A stretch of 64,000 nucleotides of DNA. Source: Gorsachius magnificus. Lineage: Eukaryota > Chordata > Aves > Pelecaniformes > Ardeidae. Made by a program: the position numbers and the translations under genes. Each line of letters begins with the position of its first letter. The stretch's first letter is position 1. Positions 14,303-25,496 of this stretch are shown here, piece by piece. The stretch is taken from NCBI GenBank assembly GCA_034008185.1, contig CM067109.1, positions 36,550,885 to 36,614,884 on the forward strand, read 5' to 3'. The notes under the pieces were generated by a model. That model had not been told where the DNA came from. It worked only from the letters and a program-made list of their open reading frames with translations, and did no database searches.

Positions 14303-15404
14303 GCCTAGATGGGTGTATTATGGCCTAGATGGGTGTACTCTTCGCTGGGTTAAAAACTGGCTGGATGGCTGAGCCCAGAGAGTCGTGGTGAATGGAGCTA
14401 AATCCAGTTGGCGGCCGGTCACAAGCGGTGTCCCCCAGGGTTCAGTTCTGGGGCCGGTCTTGTTTAATATCTCTATCAACAACCTGGACAAGGGGATTGA
14501 GTGCACCCTCAGTAAGTTTGCAGATGACACCAAACTGGGTGGGAGTGTCAATCTGCTCGAGGGGAGGAGGGCTCTGCAGAGGGACCTGGACAGGCTGGAT
14601 CGATGGGCCAAGGCCAACTGTATGAGGTTCAATAAAGCCAAGTGCCGGGTCCTGCACTTTGGTCACAACAACCCCATGCAGCGCTACAGGCTTGGGGAAG
14701 AGTGGCTGGAAAGCTGCCTGGTGGAAAAAGACCTGGGGGTACTGATTGACAGCCGGCTGAATATGAGCCAGCAGTGTGCCCAGGTGGCCAAGAAAGCCAA
14801 CAGCATCCTGGCTTGTATCAGGAATAGTGTGGCCAGCAGGAGTAGGGAAGTGATCGTGCCCCTGTACTCGGTGCTGGTGAGGCCGCACCTCGAATACTGT
14901 GTTCAGTTTTGGGCCCCTCACTACAAGAAAGATGTTGCCTTGCTGGAACAGGTCCAGAGGAGAGCCACAAAGCTGGTGAGGGGTCTGGAGCACAAATCTT
15001 CTGAGGAGCAGCTGAGGGAACTGGGGTTGTTTAGTCTGGAGAAGAGGAGGCTGAGGGGAGACCTGATCGCCCTCTACAACTGCCTGAAAGGAGGCTGTAG
15101 TGAGGTGGGTGTTGGTCTCTTCTCCCTGGTAACGGACCATAGGATGAGGGGGAATGGTTTGAAGTTGCACCAGGGCAGGTTTAGGTTGGGCATTAGGAAA
15201 AACTTCTTCACCGAGAGGGTTGTCAGGCTCTGGAATAGGCTGCCCAGGAAGGTGGCTGAGTCCCCATCCCTGGAGATATTTAAAAGAAGGATAGATGAGG
15301 TGCTTTGGGACATGGTTTAGTGGTGGGATGGCAGGGTTAGGTTAAAGGTTGGACTTAATGATCTTAAAGGTCTTTTCCAACCAAAGTCATTCTATGATTC
15401 TAAG
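14303..15404 (+). mobile_element. Young 5'-truncated CR1 LINE
   Basis: The body is CR1 ORF2 from inside the reverse transcriptase to the stop at 15318-15320, then an 84-bp 3' UTR (GGTTGGACTTAATGATCTTA ... CTTTTCCAACC) ending in two 8-bp tail units, ATTCTATG and ATTCTAAG (15389-15404). There is no poly(A) tail, as usual for CR1. At the 5' end a 20-bp segment starting GCCTAGATGGGTGTA is repeated in tandem (14303-14322 and 14323-14342). The conserved frame and intact 3' tail suggest a fairly recent insertion. Confidence 0.95.
14385..15320 (+). pseudogene. CR1 ORF2 remnant: C-terminal half of reverse transcriptase, 311 open codons
   Basis: The open frame reads [37 protein letters not shown], then [11 protein letters not shown] with the RT catalytic FADD box (about residues 44-47), followed by the thumb/C-terminal region ([84 protein letters not shown]). 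The frame has no true start: it begins at GTG after an in-frame TGA at 14370-14372, where CR1 usually has Arg (WLDGRAQR), consistent with decay of a CGA codon. The endonuclease, the N-terminal RT part and ORF1 are absent, so the element is inactive. Confidence 0.92.
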
Positions 15405-18400
15405 GGGAAAAAAAGAGAGCAGGTTTTGACTTGCAACTGGAGTTTAGCTTGATTCCAGAATAGTATCATGGACACAAGAAGTTTCTCATTTTTGCTTCCT
15501 TAGTCTTTAATTTCAAAAAACATTTTTCACAAGGAGATTTTTTTCACAAAGATCCCTTTTCATTTACAGTGCAACAAGCACTTATAAATCTCACAGGGCA
15601 GCAGATGCTGGCATTAGAAGCCTAGACTTTAGGGCCTATCAAAATTTGAATATGCATAACTGCTTTAAATCACATCCTGCTTTGGCCTTCCAGGTTCTCT
15701 TCAAACCCAGAAACTGCATCAAGAGCCATTTACTGCCACATGGCTAAGAAGCTCAATTAGCTCTGAAGCACTTAGCCGGCATGATTTGAAGGAAGCAATA
15801 TTGGCTAGGGATGGACAAAAGCACACACTGTATGTGGGTTGTGATTACTGAAGTCCTTTCACTTGGAAGAAGAGCAAATTTCACAGTCTCAGCTTTTTCA
15901 CAAAGACTGCCCAGATGATAAGGTCAGTCAACTGATTTGCTGCTTTGCACATGCTGACTTAAATCCTTTATAAGCACAGGGTTTTGGCAGTGCAGCAAAT
16001 GCCAGTTGCTAAGCTGCACGTGTTTCCTCTAACACACTAACTGGGAAACAACAGCATGAGTGGAACAACCCATTGCTCTCCCTCCTCTCTAAAACATCCC
16101 ACACAGTCCTCACAGGCTACAAGCATGGGAAGCTACCCTCTCAAGGGCAGCTCCCAGGGAATGCAGTACTGCAGGCCATAATGCAATCCCAAAAAAGCAA
16201 AAACCTGAAGAAAAGCAGCATCCCTTTTCTTGCTAGTCAGCACCTTAAGTTGCCAAGTTCCACTTGCTGTGCTACCAGAACAGAAAAACGATCAACTAAG
16301 CCATCATCTAACTGAGGAAAATTTTGACTGAAGAAGTGTTTGCAAACACTGTTTTTCTAGCAGAGGGACTTCTATTTCTCCAGCCACGTTCCCAACCAGT
16401 TTCAGTGGCTTCCCAAGCTGAAAGAGTCCCACAGGTTCCCCAGAAAAGCCTCTCTCTTTGTCCCTCGCCCTCTTAAGATTGTTCAGTTTCCTCTATCAGC
16501 TGCACATTGAAACTCTTGTCACAGTCAAGTGGAGCCCTTACTGTCCATCTGCTGGAAAAGCACTGTTTTAAGGCAATAACAACATTGCTGCATTTTGCAA
16601 ACACTTCTTTCTCTTCATATACAATCAAGGAAGCTGAGCATATGGACAAGGCACTTCAAGAGTGTTGCAGTCAGGGCCAGGAGACAGCATTTCTTTCTAT
16701 TCCGCGCAAAGTTCTGTCAACAGAGAGCCAGAAGATTTTGTTACTAGAAAGCACCATGCCTGTGGGTTGTTTCTCCCATGGCACAACCTGACAACTTCTG
16801 GTTCACAGTGTTCAGACACATAAGGAGACACTCCAGCTCCTGGCATCTAGACACAATGAAGCTTTTGAGGAAGGATTTCCCAGTGCTTTGCTGAAACTTG
16901 CTGCGTATCATCCATCAGCATCTTTTTTTTCATCTACAACAGATGTAGGCTCAAAGCCCTTTTCACCAGTTCTTTCAGATGGTTTATATGAATTTCAGAA
17001 AGCTTTGGGAAGTACATACATTTTTCCCATTGATACATATACACTTTAAAAGATTTTTTTTCTTCCCAAACCACTTTCCAACTAATTTTTCCAAGTAGAA
17101 TATGACATGAGATGGCCAAAAAGACCAGAATCTTTCCCCATTGGTGAACTCCTAGCCTATAACACTCTTGTACAGATACAGATTTTGCAGGTTGGTTGGC
17201 TTTCCTCCCATGGTTTCAAAGGTTTCCAGTTTCCAGTTGATTGAAGTGTGGAAGAAGCTAGAAGCGTTTTGGTTTTTTTCCTGAGTATTAGATGGTGCCT
17301 CTTTGAAAGGACCTCATAATCCTTTTCTCCCAGTTTACGGGCTCCACTTGCTAGTGCATGCACCACAGCAGTTTTTCTTTATAATCTCTTTTCACCTTTT
17401 CAGCATTTGCCCTTCTCTGTGTCACAACACACAGAGGCAGCTCTATACTGCTCATGTGAGCATTGCAAGAAGATGAGTAATAAGGCCATTCTGAATGACA
17501 TGCCTAATTCAAACCAACGCTAGAGCACAGCACAATGCAGTTCTTAAAACAAGGGAGATGAAGAGGCATGCCAAATCAAGTGCATTTCTACATCTGTTTC
17601 CAGGATGTCATAGGACCTTGTAATGGGGGGAATAATGGAAAGTGTGAACCTGACTACCATCACAGAGGTGCCTATGAAGAACTGTGGTTCAGTTTATTAA
17701 TTGTCAGAGGCTTGGGAATTGCAAAAGGGCAGATGCTGACACAAAAAGGCTGTGACTGTGAATTGATCATAGCAGCATCACTACCCATCCAACATCTTTA
17801 GAGAAGGCCAACTCTACAGAGAAAGAACGATCTAGTACCTAAAAGTTCATACCTTGAACCCTAAGGATGACCTTTGGGGATGGGAGGGGGGGAGAAATCT
17901 TAATATACCTCTACATGTACCCTGGCCATTTAATGAATATACAGAAGAAAGACTTATGGTGCTGTTACAGCTCTTTTTAAGTCACCTAAAGGAAAACGCA
18001 TTTGTTACTATGAGACCAATACTGCTGAAAACTGAGCAGAAAATGATAGAATCAGTGTAACAGCTTTGGAGTTGGGGGTGGAATTCACAGCATTACATTT
18101 TAGAACTTTGGAAGCCTTTATGATCTGGAGACAAAGGTTACCATTATATCAACACAGAAATGATCACAAGGTGTTGAACATTAAACGCATCTCTAGGCCA
18201 TAAGCTCTTCAAGGTAGCAATCATTACTTTTTCCTGTCTGTATAGCCTCTAGTATAATGAAGCTTTCACTCTGTTAGTCACACCTTAAAAAAATGATAAC
18301 TTTCTGCTATTACTACTGATGATTGCACTAGGCTTTTGGCCAAGTTCTGTACTATGAGAAAAGTTTAATGTCATATTCTTGGGGCAAGAATGGTACAGGA

Positions 18401-19339
18401 AGGTTTTGCACAAGTACTGTTTCCTGAACAGCAGCTGCTGGAAGCAGCCCAGGAAGGCAAGAACAGCTAAGGCAGTCTCAGGGCAGATGGGATAAGCAGT
18501 CATGATGGCAAAGGTGAATGTAAAAACTACTCTTGATGCAACCCTGTAATTAATAGCCAAGTCACATCTCCCAAGCGTGTGTTTGCTCGTGCACGGGGAG
18601 AGAATTAGCTGTACAAACACAAGCTTACACTCCCATGGATCATTTTTTCTATCAGACAGAGTAGCTCTGCACCTATCAAACATGACCATACCTGGGGATA
18701 AATATCTTTACCACTATGTGTCTATCATCAACTCTCCTCTGCAGAAGCAACTGACTTTGATTTGAGACTTAATAAACATATCATGGCTGCTTGCTTTATG
18801 CTGCTGCTTCTCTTATTTATGAATCATTAACAAAGAGGTGGAAATTCTCCTAATTTCTCCACTTTCTGCGTTATTTTAGCCAAATGACAGACTATGGGTA
18901 CCTGTGTACCCTTCCCAAAAGGCAGCATTCTGTCACTAGTTCTCCCATTATCTCTAAACATCTTTTTGTTCCCCACCTAAGTACCTTCATGCAACTGTTG
19001 TCTTCACTCTTCTGCCACTCATAGGAGTGAAATCTGTTCCTTTTTTCCAAAAGCACTAAAGGACAATGAAGAGCCAATGTAGCTGCTTTTCCCTCTGTTT
19101 TTTCTTTCCAGCCCATGCCCAGATAAATTTATATTTGTCTGACCTGGTTAACATGCCCAGACTCTGCTGCTGACTGGGAACCTCTCTAGAGACCTCTAGG
19201 TCACCAATAGGCAGAGCCATGAGATCTGGGAAGCCTCAGACCTGCAAGCATGCTGTCCATATCAGGCAAACTAGCAGAAAGTCTTCTAGTGAACAGATCT
19301 GGCAGGCACACAGATAAATCAGAGATGTTGGGAATGGGT
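15405..19339. other. Intergenic DNA without recognised features
   Basis: AT-rich sequence between the young and the ancient CR1 copies. No repeat, RNA gene or exon was recognised. Small frames appear random. Confidence 0.5.
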
Positions 19340-20625
19340 CACAGTGGCATTTGTGAAGGAAAACTGTGCCTTACAAACCTATTGGTGTTGGGGTGGTTTG
19401 GCAAACATGCCAGCTTGAAAAAGTTTTGACAGATTTCAACACAGCCTTCAAGAGACATGAATCTACCATGGGATAACAGGTGAAAGTCCTCATACAGACT
19501 TAAACAAATGGTTAAAAGAGAAGAGATAAAGAGTAGAAGAAAGCAGTAATTGTTTCCAACAGACAAAAATCTCCAGAGAAATGTGTCCTTTGCTGTACAA
19601 CACAATCTCAAGTAAGCTCTAAAAAGTCAGGAGAGAATTAGGGAGGCCAGAGACTTCATTAATCAGAGTCATCCAGACAAGAGCTGACTTTGCATTAGTA
19701 TCTGGTAATACCGAGTGACTAGGCAATAAAACAGCAGATGAAATTGCATGTAGGTAAGCATAAAGTGATGCACATGGGTGGGAAAAAAATGCCATCAACT
19801 TCATGTATAAAGTGGTGGTGTCTGAGCTAATCATAACCACACAGCAATGAGATTGGGTGATGATACATCAAAAACATCAGCTCTGTGCTCAACAGTAGTC
19901 AAAACCAACACATATTCAGAATTATTACACAAGAGGTATAAGGCACAGGAGAGACCATCATCATTATCTTCCTGTATGAGTGAATAAGACTTGAATGCTC
20001 TGTACAAGTTGGTGTTTGTTTTTTTTTTTTCTGGCACTCAAGAAAATACAATGGATTTACAAAAGGTGCCAAGATGGCAAGAAGGATGATCAGATGTCTG
20101 AGACAGCTTTTGCCTAAGGAATATGCCCCAAAAATTGTTAGAACAAAGGGAGGGGCTTATGACATTGGCTGCAGAGTGTTATGATACAGAACCAAGGAAG
20201 GGAGAGCTACATGGAACGACAAGAAGCTCAGACAGAGTCATCAGGAAATATGTGTTCACTTGTCTCCTCTGGTAAAAAGTTGGGGACATCAGATGAACCT
20301 CTCTTTCATAAGTTCAAAACAAATTAAAGGAAGTGACTGTTGAAACAACATGTAGTTCATCTGTGTGACTCCCTGCTACATGATGCTAGAGGTTTACACA
20401 AGTTTGAAAAGAAACTTGGATAAATTCACTGATAAAACTCAGTCCAGGGCAGCTAACTTAGATCTGCTGTCTTCTAGATTCCAGGAGAAAGCACTAGGAA
20501 TAATCATGCTTGACCCATTCTTACACATCTCTTGGCATCAGCTGCTGAACAGGATACTGGGTCGGGGCCACATCTTTGGTCTAATTTAGGTCAGTTGAAC
20601 TTACCTTCTTAGGCTCTCATGCTGA
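19340..20625 (+). mobile_element. Ancient CR1-type LINE copy, frame destroyed
   Basis: Consecutive short matches follow old amniote (turtle-type) CR1 ORF2 and its 3' UTR as I remember them: AACTGTGCCTTACAAACCTATT, TTCAACACAGCCTTCAAG, CATGGGATAACAGGTGAAAG, AATGGTTAAAAGAGAAGAGA, AGCAGATGAAATTGCATGT, AAAGTGATGCACATG, AGAAGGATGATCAGATG, TTGGATAAATTCACTG, and the terminal AACAGGATACTGGGT then TTTGGTCTAATTTAGG, CTTCTTAGGCTCTC. All frames are broken by indels. It is far older than the copy at 14.3 kb. Both limits are approximate. Confidence 0.7.
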
Positions 20626-20805
20626 CAAAACTGTAAAGCTTCTATGAGGAGGAAAGTGCTACCAACCTAAGCAATAGGAGGAGAGTTTCGGATCTGCCAG
20701 AGCACGTTAGCAAATGGTTCTCTCTGTTCTTATATCCCATCTGAAGCTGAAGTTGAAATTGTTTTAATGGGTGGATAAGCACAAGTTGCAATGATAACTC
20801 AGTAC

Positions 20806-20868
20806 AACTATAGACCTATAGTTAGGTAAGTATATAACTATGTAACTATAGTCTAACTATAGACTATA
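20806..20868. repeat. Paired short AT-rich palindromes
   Basis: AACTATAG-AC-CTATAGTT (20806-20823) is a perfect 8-bp dyad. About 25 bp on, TATAGTCTA-ACTA-TAGACTATA (20847-20868) is a perfect 9-bp dyad. The ACTATAG motif recurs between and within them. Confidence 0.8.
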
Positions 20869-21664
20869 ACTTGCTTCCCTGACTTGTTAACTGTTGTCAC
20901 TGCATTTATTCCTAATGCATCAGCATAGCACAGTATCTTAGAGAAAGGGGCACAGAACCTGAAAGGAATAGAGCTAATAGATGCAGGAAGGAGGAATTTA
21001 CAGGGTTAAATAACTTTGGTAACACTGATGTCATTCTTTGCAGCATGTTTTCTAGGCTGTGTGCAAACCTAATTATAGATTATAATTATAAAGCGTAGCA
21101 TGCTGGAATAGTAGCACCTGCCAAAATCAATAACGTCAAAAGGTGGACATAATTAAAAACAATATAATTGTAATTCTGCCAAGAATCAGCTTTGGCACAC
21201 TGTACTAAATAACTTGGAACAGAGCTGTTCTAGTGAGTTCATCAACATCCTAACTAAGCTACGCCCATTTTCTAAGGTTTGTAATTACTGCAATCAAGCA
21301 ATGCTATTTTCCTCTTATTCAACTCTTTCCACTAAAGAAAAAAGTGCTCAGTTCCATTTAACCTCAAAGTGCACAGGTTCCTTGTCTTATGAGTAATTTC
21401 TGGCTGTAGTCTGACCACAAATCAAACTGTCTTCCCCCTTGCTATGCACCCCATTTCCACCAGAAGGTTCAAAGTCTTCCACCTCAATTGTTTCAGCTTG
21501 TGTCAGGACAGGTTTAAAGCTGAAGTGGATGCTGTGGGCAGATGAGATCTTCAGTGGTCTCTCCATCTCTATTATTTCCATTTTCAGGCACCCTTTATGC
21601 TGTCTTGTGTTAGCAGTGATGGACCAATCATAGCATATGTTATCATATCATGATACTTCTAGCT

Positions 21665-22233
21665 TGTCCTGGTTTTAGCTGGGATAGAGTTAATTTTCTT
21701 CCTAGTAGCTGGTATAGTGCTGCAGTTTGGATTTAGGATGAGAATAATGTTGATAACACACTGATGTTTTAGATGTTGCTGAGTGGTGTTTACACTAAGT
21801 CAAGGACTTCTCAGCTTTTCATAGGGCCCTGCCAGCTAGGAGGCTGAAGGTACACAAGAAGCTGGGAGGGGACACAGCCAGGACAGCTGACCCGCACTGG
21901 CCAAAGGGATATTCCAGACCATATGACATCATGCTGAACAAAAAAACTGAGTGGAGTTGGCCAGAGTAACAGGACTGCTGCTCAGGAACTGTCTGGGCAT
22001 TGGTCAGCAGGTCGTGAGCAACTACCTTGAATATCACTTGGTTTGCATGTTCTTTTATCATTATTATTATTTTTACTTCATTTTCCATCCCATTAAATTG
22101 TCTTTATCTCAACCCATGAGTTTTACTTTTTTTCCAGTTCTCTCCTGCATCCCACTGTGGGGGGAGTAAATGAATGGCTGTGTGGTGTTTAGCTGCCTGC
22201 TAGGTTAAACCACAACATGGCTGAACCAGGACA
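21665..22233 (+). mobile_element. Solo LTR of an avian endogenous retrovirus (ERVL-like)
   Basis: 569 bp bounded by TGTCCTGGTTTTAGC and GCTGAACCAGGACA, an imperfect inverted terminal repeat with TG...CA ends. Internal phrases (GGGATAGAGTTAATTTTCTT, TCCTAGTAGCTGGTATAGTG, TGAGAATAATGTTGATAACA, CATTAAATTGTCTTTATCTC) match an LTR family I know from many bird genomes; the exact family name is uncertain. A poly(A)-signal-like ATTAAA lies near 22093. The usual TATAAA-type box is degraded. No primer-binding site, gag, pol or second LTR follows, so it is a recombined solo LTR. No matching target-site duplication is evident. Confidence 0.85.
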
Positions 22234-24639
22234 ATTTCCTTTTCTCCTTCTCAGAGTTTCTGCCTTCTGGAGGTGGGAGGGAAGCACATTCAAGCGGATC
22301 TCATCAGCACGATGACAAATGAAATTCACTTACGAGACAGAAGACTCACAAACCTGCACAGGCCAAATGATGAGACATCTTCTGAAGCCCCCCTGCAGAG
22401 TTATCAGTGAAATGTGTAGTTATTTGTCCTCATCCATAACGCTGCCCTGCATACACATACAGCTATCCCAGGCAGCTGTCTCCAACTTCTTGGTCTCAGG
22501 AGCCTTACATATGCAGAACAGAGCTGCTGGTAATTAACCAAAATGTTTGCAAGAGGGTTCATACAGCCTGTGGCTCCAACTGCTAGGCTACGTACCAAGC
22601 ATCATTCCAAGTTACATTGCTATGAACTCTTTTTTTGGACTGTGATGTAATCTGTCACCCACTGAGGCAGAGAAGCAGGCAGGCAGGGCCTTGTCACAGC
22701 TTCCTCAGAAACCTCTTCCCAGCCTCTTGTTCCAAGCCTGGTCCTGTAGGCCTGAAGAATACCAATGGCAGCCATGTCTCTGTAAGGTGGAAAGGGCTGC
22801 TTCTGTCGAAGATATTAATTAACGTCTTACATCAGCAGCAGCATACTGGGGGTGGGGGAGAGGAAGGTGAAATTTAAAGCCAGTCAGAGCTTAGTGCAGT
22901 GTTAGTGTCCGACCCTTTGTTCCGCAGCCTGCAGACCTTGGAAGGATTTCATTCTGTACCAGCCCAATGGGACACGGTTTGCTTACTGTGTGTGACAAAG
23001 CTTCTGTGGATTCAGAGCAAAGAAGCAATTCATGTTTTAGCATGATGTTCCTCCCCAGCTCTCCCCAAGTCTTTTCCGTCCCCACTGGGGTCAATATCCC
23101 TAGCCAGAATTTGTGACATGCTCAGCCATTCCTGCAGCAAGGCTCCTCTGTAACTTGAAAACGATTTTGCTGTCTTCCTGAAGATGGAATAAGATGAGTG
23201 CTGGCATGCCCCACTGCAGAGTGCTGCAGGTCTGGCCATGCTGGTCAGCCAAGGCTGACATCACTGAATTGCTCTCTAAGCCAAAAGCCATGTTGGGATT
23301 TCAGATGCTCCAACCTAAGGACCCATCTAGCAATAGCCAAAGAAGTGTGAAATACAGTGTTTCGCTCAGAGCCACCCCAAGTGATTAGACCGGTCTGTAA
23401 AATTCACACTCTGTTCAAGGGAATTTGCATGCAGATGTGGCAGGAATATCACTTCCTGACAACTTTTACATTTAGTCTGTCATAATGACACTCTCTTCTC
23501 CCAGCAGAGAGCTGTCAACAGCTGAAACACTTGTCCCCCCATTAATCCTCACTGTGATCAATCTTTTTACTCACTTCTCTGGTGAGGAAACAGGGCTCCA
23601 AACAAAAGCACTCAAACTCTTCACCAGTACTTACTAAGTTTGAAAACTTAATAAATAGTGGTTACTTCAGCCCCAAATCAGTTTGGTGGTCAAAGGCAGA
23701 AAGGATTTGTCCTTCCCATCTGTGAGCTTCTTTCTTTTTCTCTTGTCCAGGCTGAGATGCAGACAAGCTCCACAGACAATGTGAGGATCCCATCCATTCT
23801 ATGGCAAATTCCATACAAGAACATAGAACAGAAGACAAACACTACTCCTAGCCAGAGAAAAATATTTTGTCTGTAGGGCTACAAACAGTATGTTTTAGTT
23901 CAAAATCAGTGTAACTTTTCATAAAAACCAGGTATTTCCATTCATTTTCTAGAGCTTCGGGTACATTAGAAATAATCTATTCTGATACTCAATTTTTCCA
24001 AGGCATATAACAGTAACAAATCAAAAAGTCTTAGGGAAATAAGGAAAAAAATTAAAATATGTAGTGATACTTCCCCTGTACAAAATCATCTGCATGACTT
24101 CCTTGGTCTCGATAGGCTAAAAAGTTTAATTAAAAAAGAACACATTTATCAGACCACTTGCAGAAAGCTCATTTTAGCATGAATTTTAAGGTAGACTCTG
24201 GCTCTCCTGGGGCAACTGTGATTCGCTTTTTTCACTTGACTTCTGGAAGCAGACTAAGCAAAGCAAAGGTATAAAGGAGGTACCCTACAGAAGGCAGCTG
24301 GGAGATGTGCAGTGACATTTTCTGCATTAAGCAATGAGACAAGGACTCGCACTCGCAAAAAAAAAGGTGAGCACACAACAAGTTTGCAGGAAAATAAATT
24401 AAATCTAGATTAATAGACTTTATTAGGCATTAAATTAACTGATATTTTAGTATATTCTGTAGCATTACACGGAATAGACATTTTCTGGATATTTACGGGG
24501 GGGGGGGGGTTGTTATCCACACAAATTACATTACTGCAGTTTGACTTTAAGGCTGTGGTCTGCAAAATTAGGTAATTGAATTTAAGCGAGGAATAAAATC
24601 ATTGATCGATGCTGAATTAGTTTCGCTAACATGTTTTGG
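22234..24639. other. Region upstream of the CpG island
   Basis: No gene or interspersed repeat recognised. A run of 13 G at 24497-24509 lies about 170 bp upstream of the TATA box and is likely length-polymorphic. Confidence 0.5.
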
Positions 24640-25100
24640 GTAATTTCGCCAGCCGGACTGGTTCTCGGTATAAATCAGAGGTAGCCGAAGGCAGCCGCTG
24701 CCCTCGCAGAAGTCAGGCGAGCCCAGCCCTCCGAAGGAAGAATTAAAGCCTCACAGGGTAAGCAGGCACCCGCCGGCGGGGGCTGCTGACCTCGGGCCGT
24801 GACGCGATGCGGCGCCCTGTGGCGTCACGCCCGGCAGCGCGGGGGTGGGCAGCGCGCGAGCGCCACCGGGCGGCGCGAGGGGCCGGCGGCAAGGCCAGGG
24901 AGGCGGCGACCCGGGCAGGGCGTCGTGACCTTCCCCTTCCGAAGGCGTTCGCTTCCACTCTCCAGGTCGGAAGGGGCTGGTCTGAGGCGTTAAAGTTCAG
25001 AGACAGCGCCGCGATTTTGTCAACTTTACGGTGACCCAGTGTGTTTGCTTGGGGCGGGGGGGTACCACGCAGGTGGAGAAGGAGGAGTCTTGTTCCTGTT
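24640..25100 (+). promoter_or_regulatory. CpG island promoter with TATA box and CRE-like sites
   Basis: The only CpG-dense, GC-rich stretch in the window. A TATA box (TATAAAT, 24669-24675) predicts initiation near 24700. A consensus donor (CACAGG|GTAAGC, GT at 24758-24759) would end a roughly 60-nt untranslated first exon. Just downstream lies a dyad of CRE-like half sites, CGTGACGC (24798-24805) and GCGTCACG (24822-24829), and GTCGTGACC follows near 24922. It is 19 kb beyond the PCGF3 stop codon, so it is not that gene's promoter. The gene it serves was not recognised. ORFs on both strands here look like by-products of high GC. Confidence 0.65.
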
Positions 25101-25428
25101 CCAGCTCTGAGGGGAAGGTCGGAGACTGCAGGATTTCCCCGTGACTGGATACGGCAATTCCTGCATGACAACACTGCAGGGATCAGAAGTCTTAAATGCC
25201 TTGTGTGCTGAAAATGATCCGTCCAAAGTAGGTTGTATGGGAGCGAAAAGTCAAGTGTGACTCACTGCGCTACCATTATACATGTATTTAATTAAATACA
25301 CTACTCGCCCAAGAGGAGGTATGAGGATTCTCGTGAGAACTGTAAGGGGTGGATATGTTGCAAGAAAGACTGAAGATTTTGAGGTAACTAAAAGCTAAGC
25401 TAATAAATAAAAGTTAAATGATTAACTG

Positions 25429-25496
25429 TCTCTTTTGGATCACCTTTTTGCTTAACAAAAGGTATTTTATGTAATGAAAAGGTGATCCAAAAGAGA
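25429..25496. repeat. Perfect 20-bp inverted repeat (stem-loop, 28-nt loop)
   Basis: Left arm 25429-25448 is TCTCTTTTGGATCACCTTTT; the right arm 25477-25496 is its exact reverse complement. The 68-nt unit would fold into an unbroken 20-bp hairpin. It lies 0.7 kb downstream of the CpG island. It may be a miRNA-like hairpin or the remnant of a small inverted-repeat element. Confidence 0.85.

Noticed and set aside
14442..15170. 242-codon ORF antisense to the CR1 RT frame
   Set aside because: Shadow of the conserved CR1 coding frame; the matching protein is on the plus strand.
23560..23620. Possible second MIR core (GGTGAGGAAACAGGGCTCCAA)
   Set aside because: Match limited to one short phrase; flanks do not follow MIR.
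24743..25174. 143-codon minus-strand ORF over the CpG island
   Set aside because: Arg/Ala/Pro-rich translation explained by high GC; the TATA and donor signals are on the other strand.
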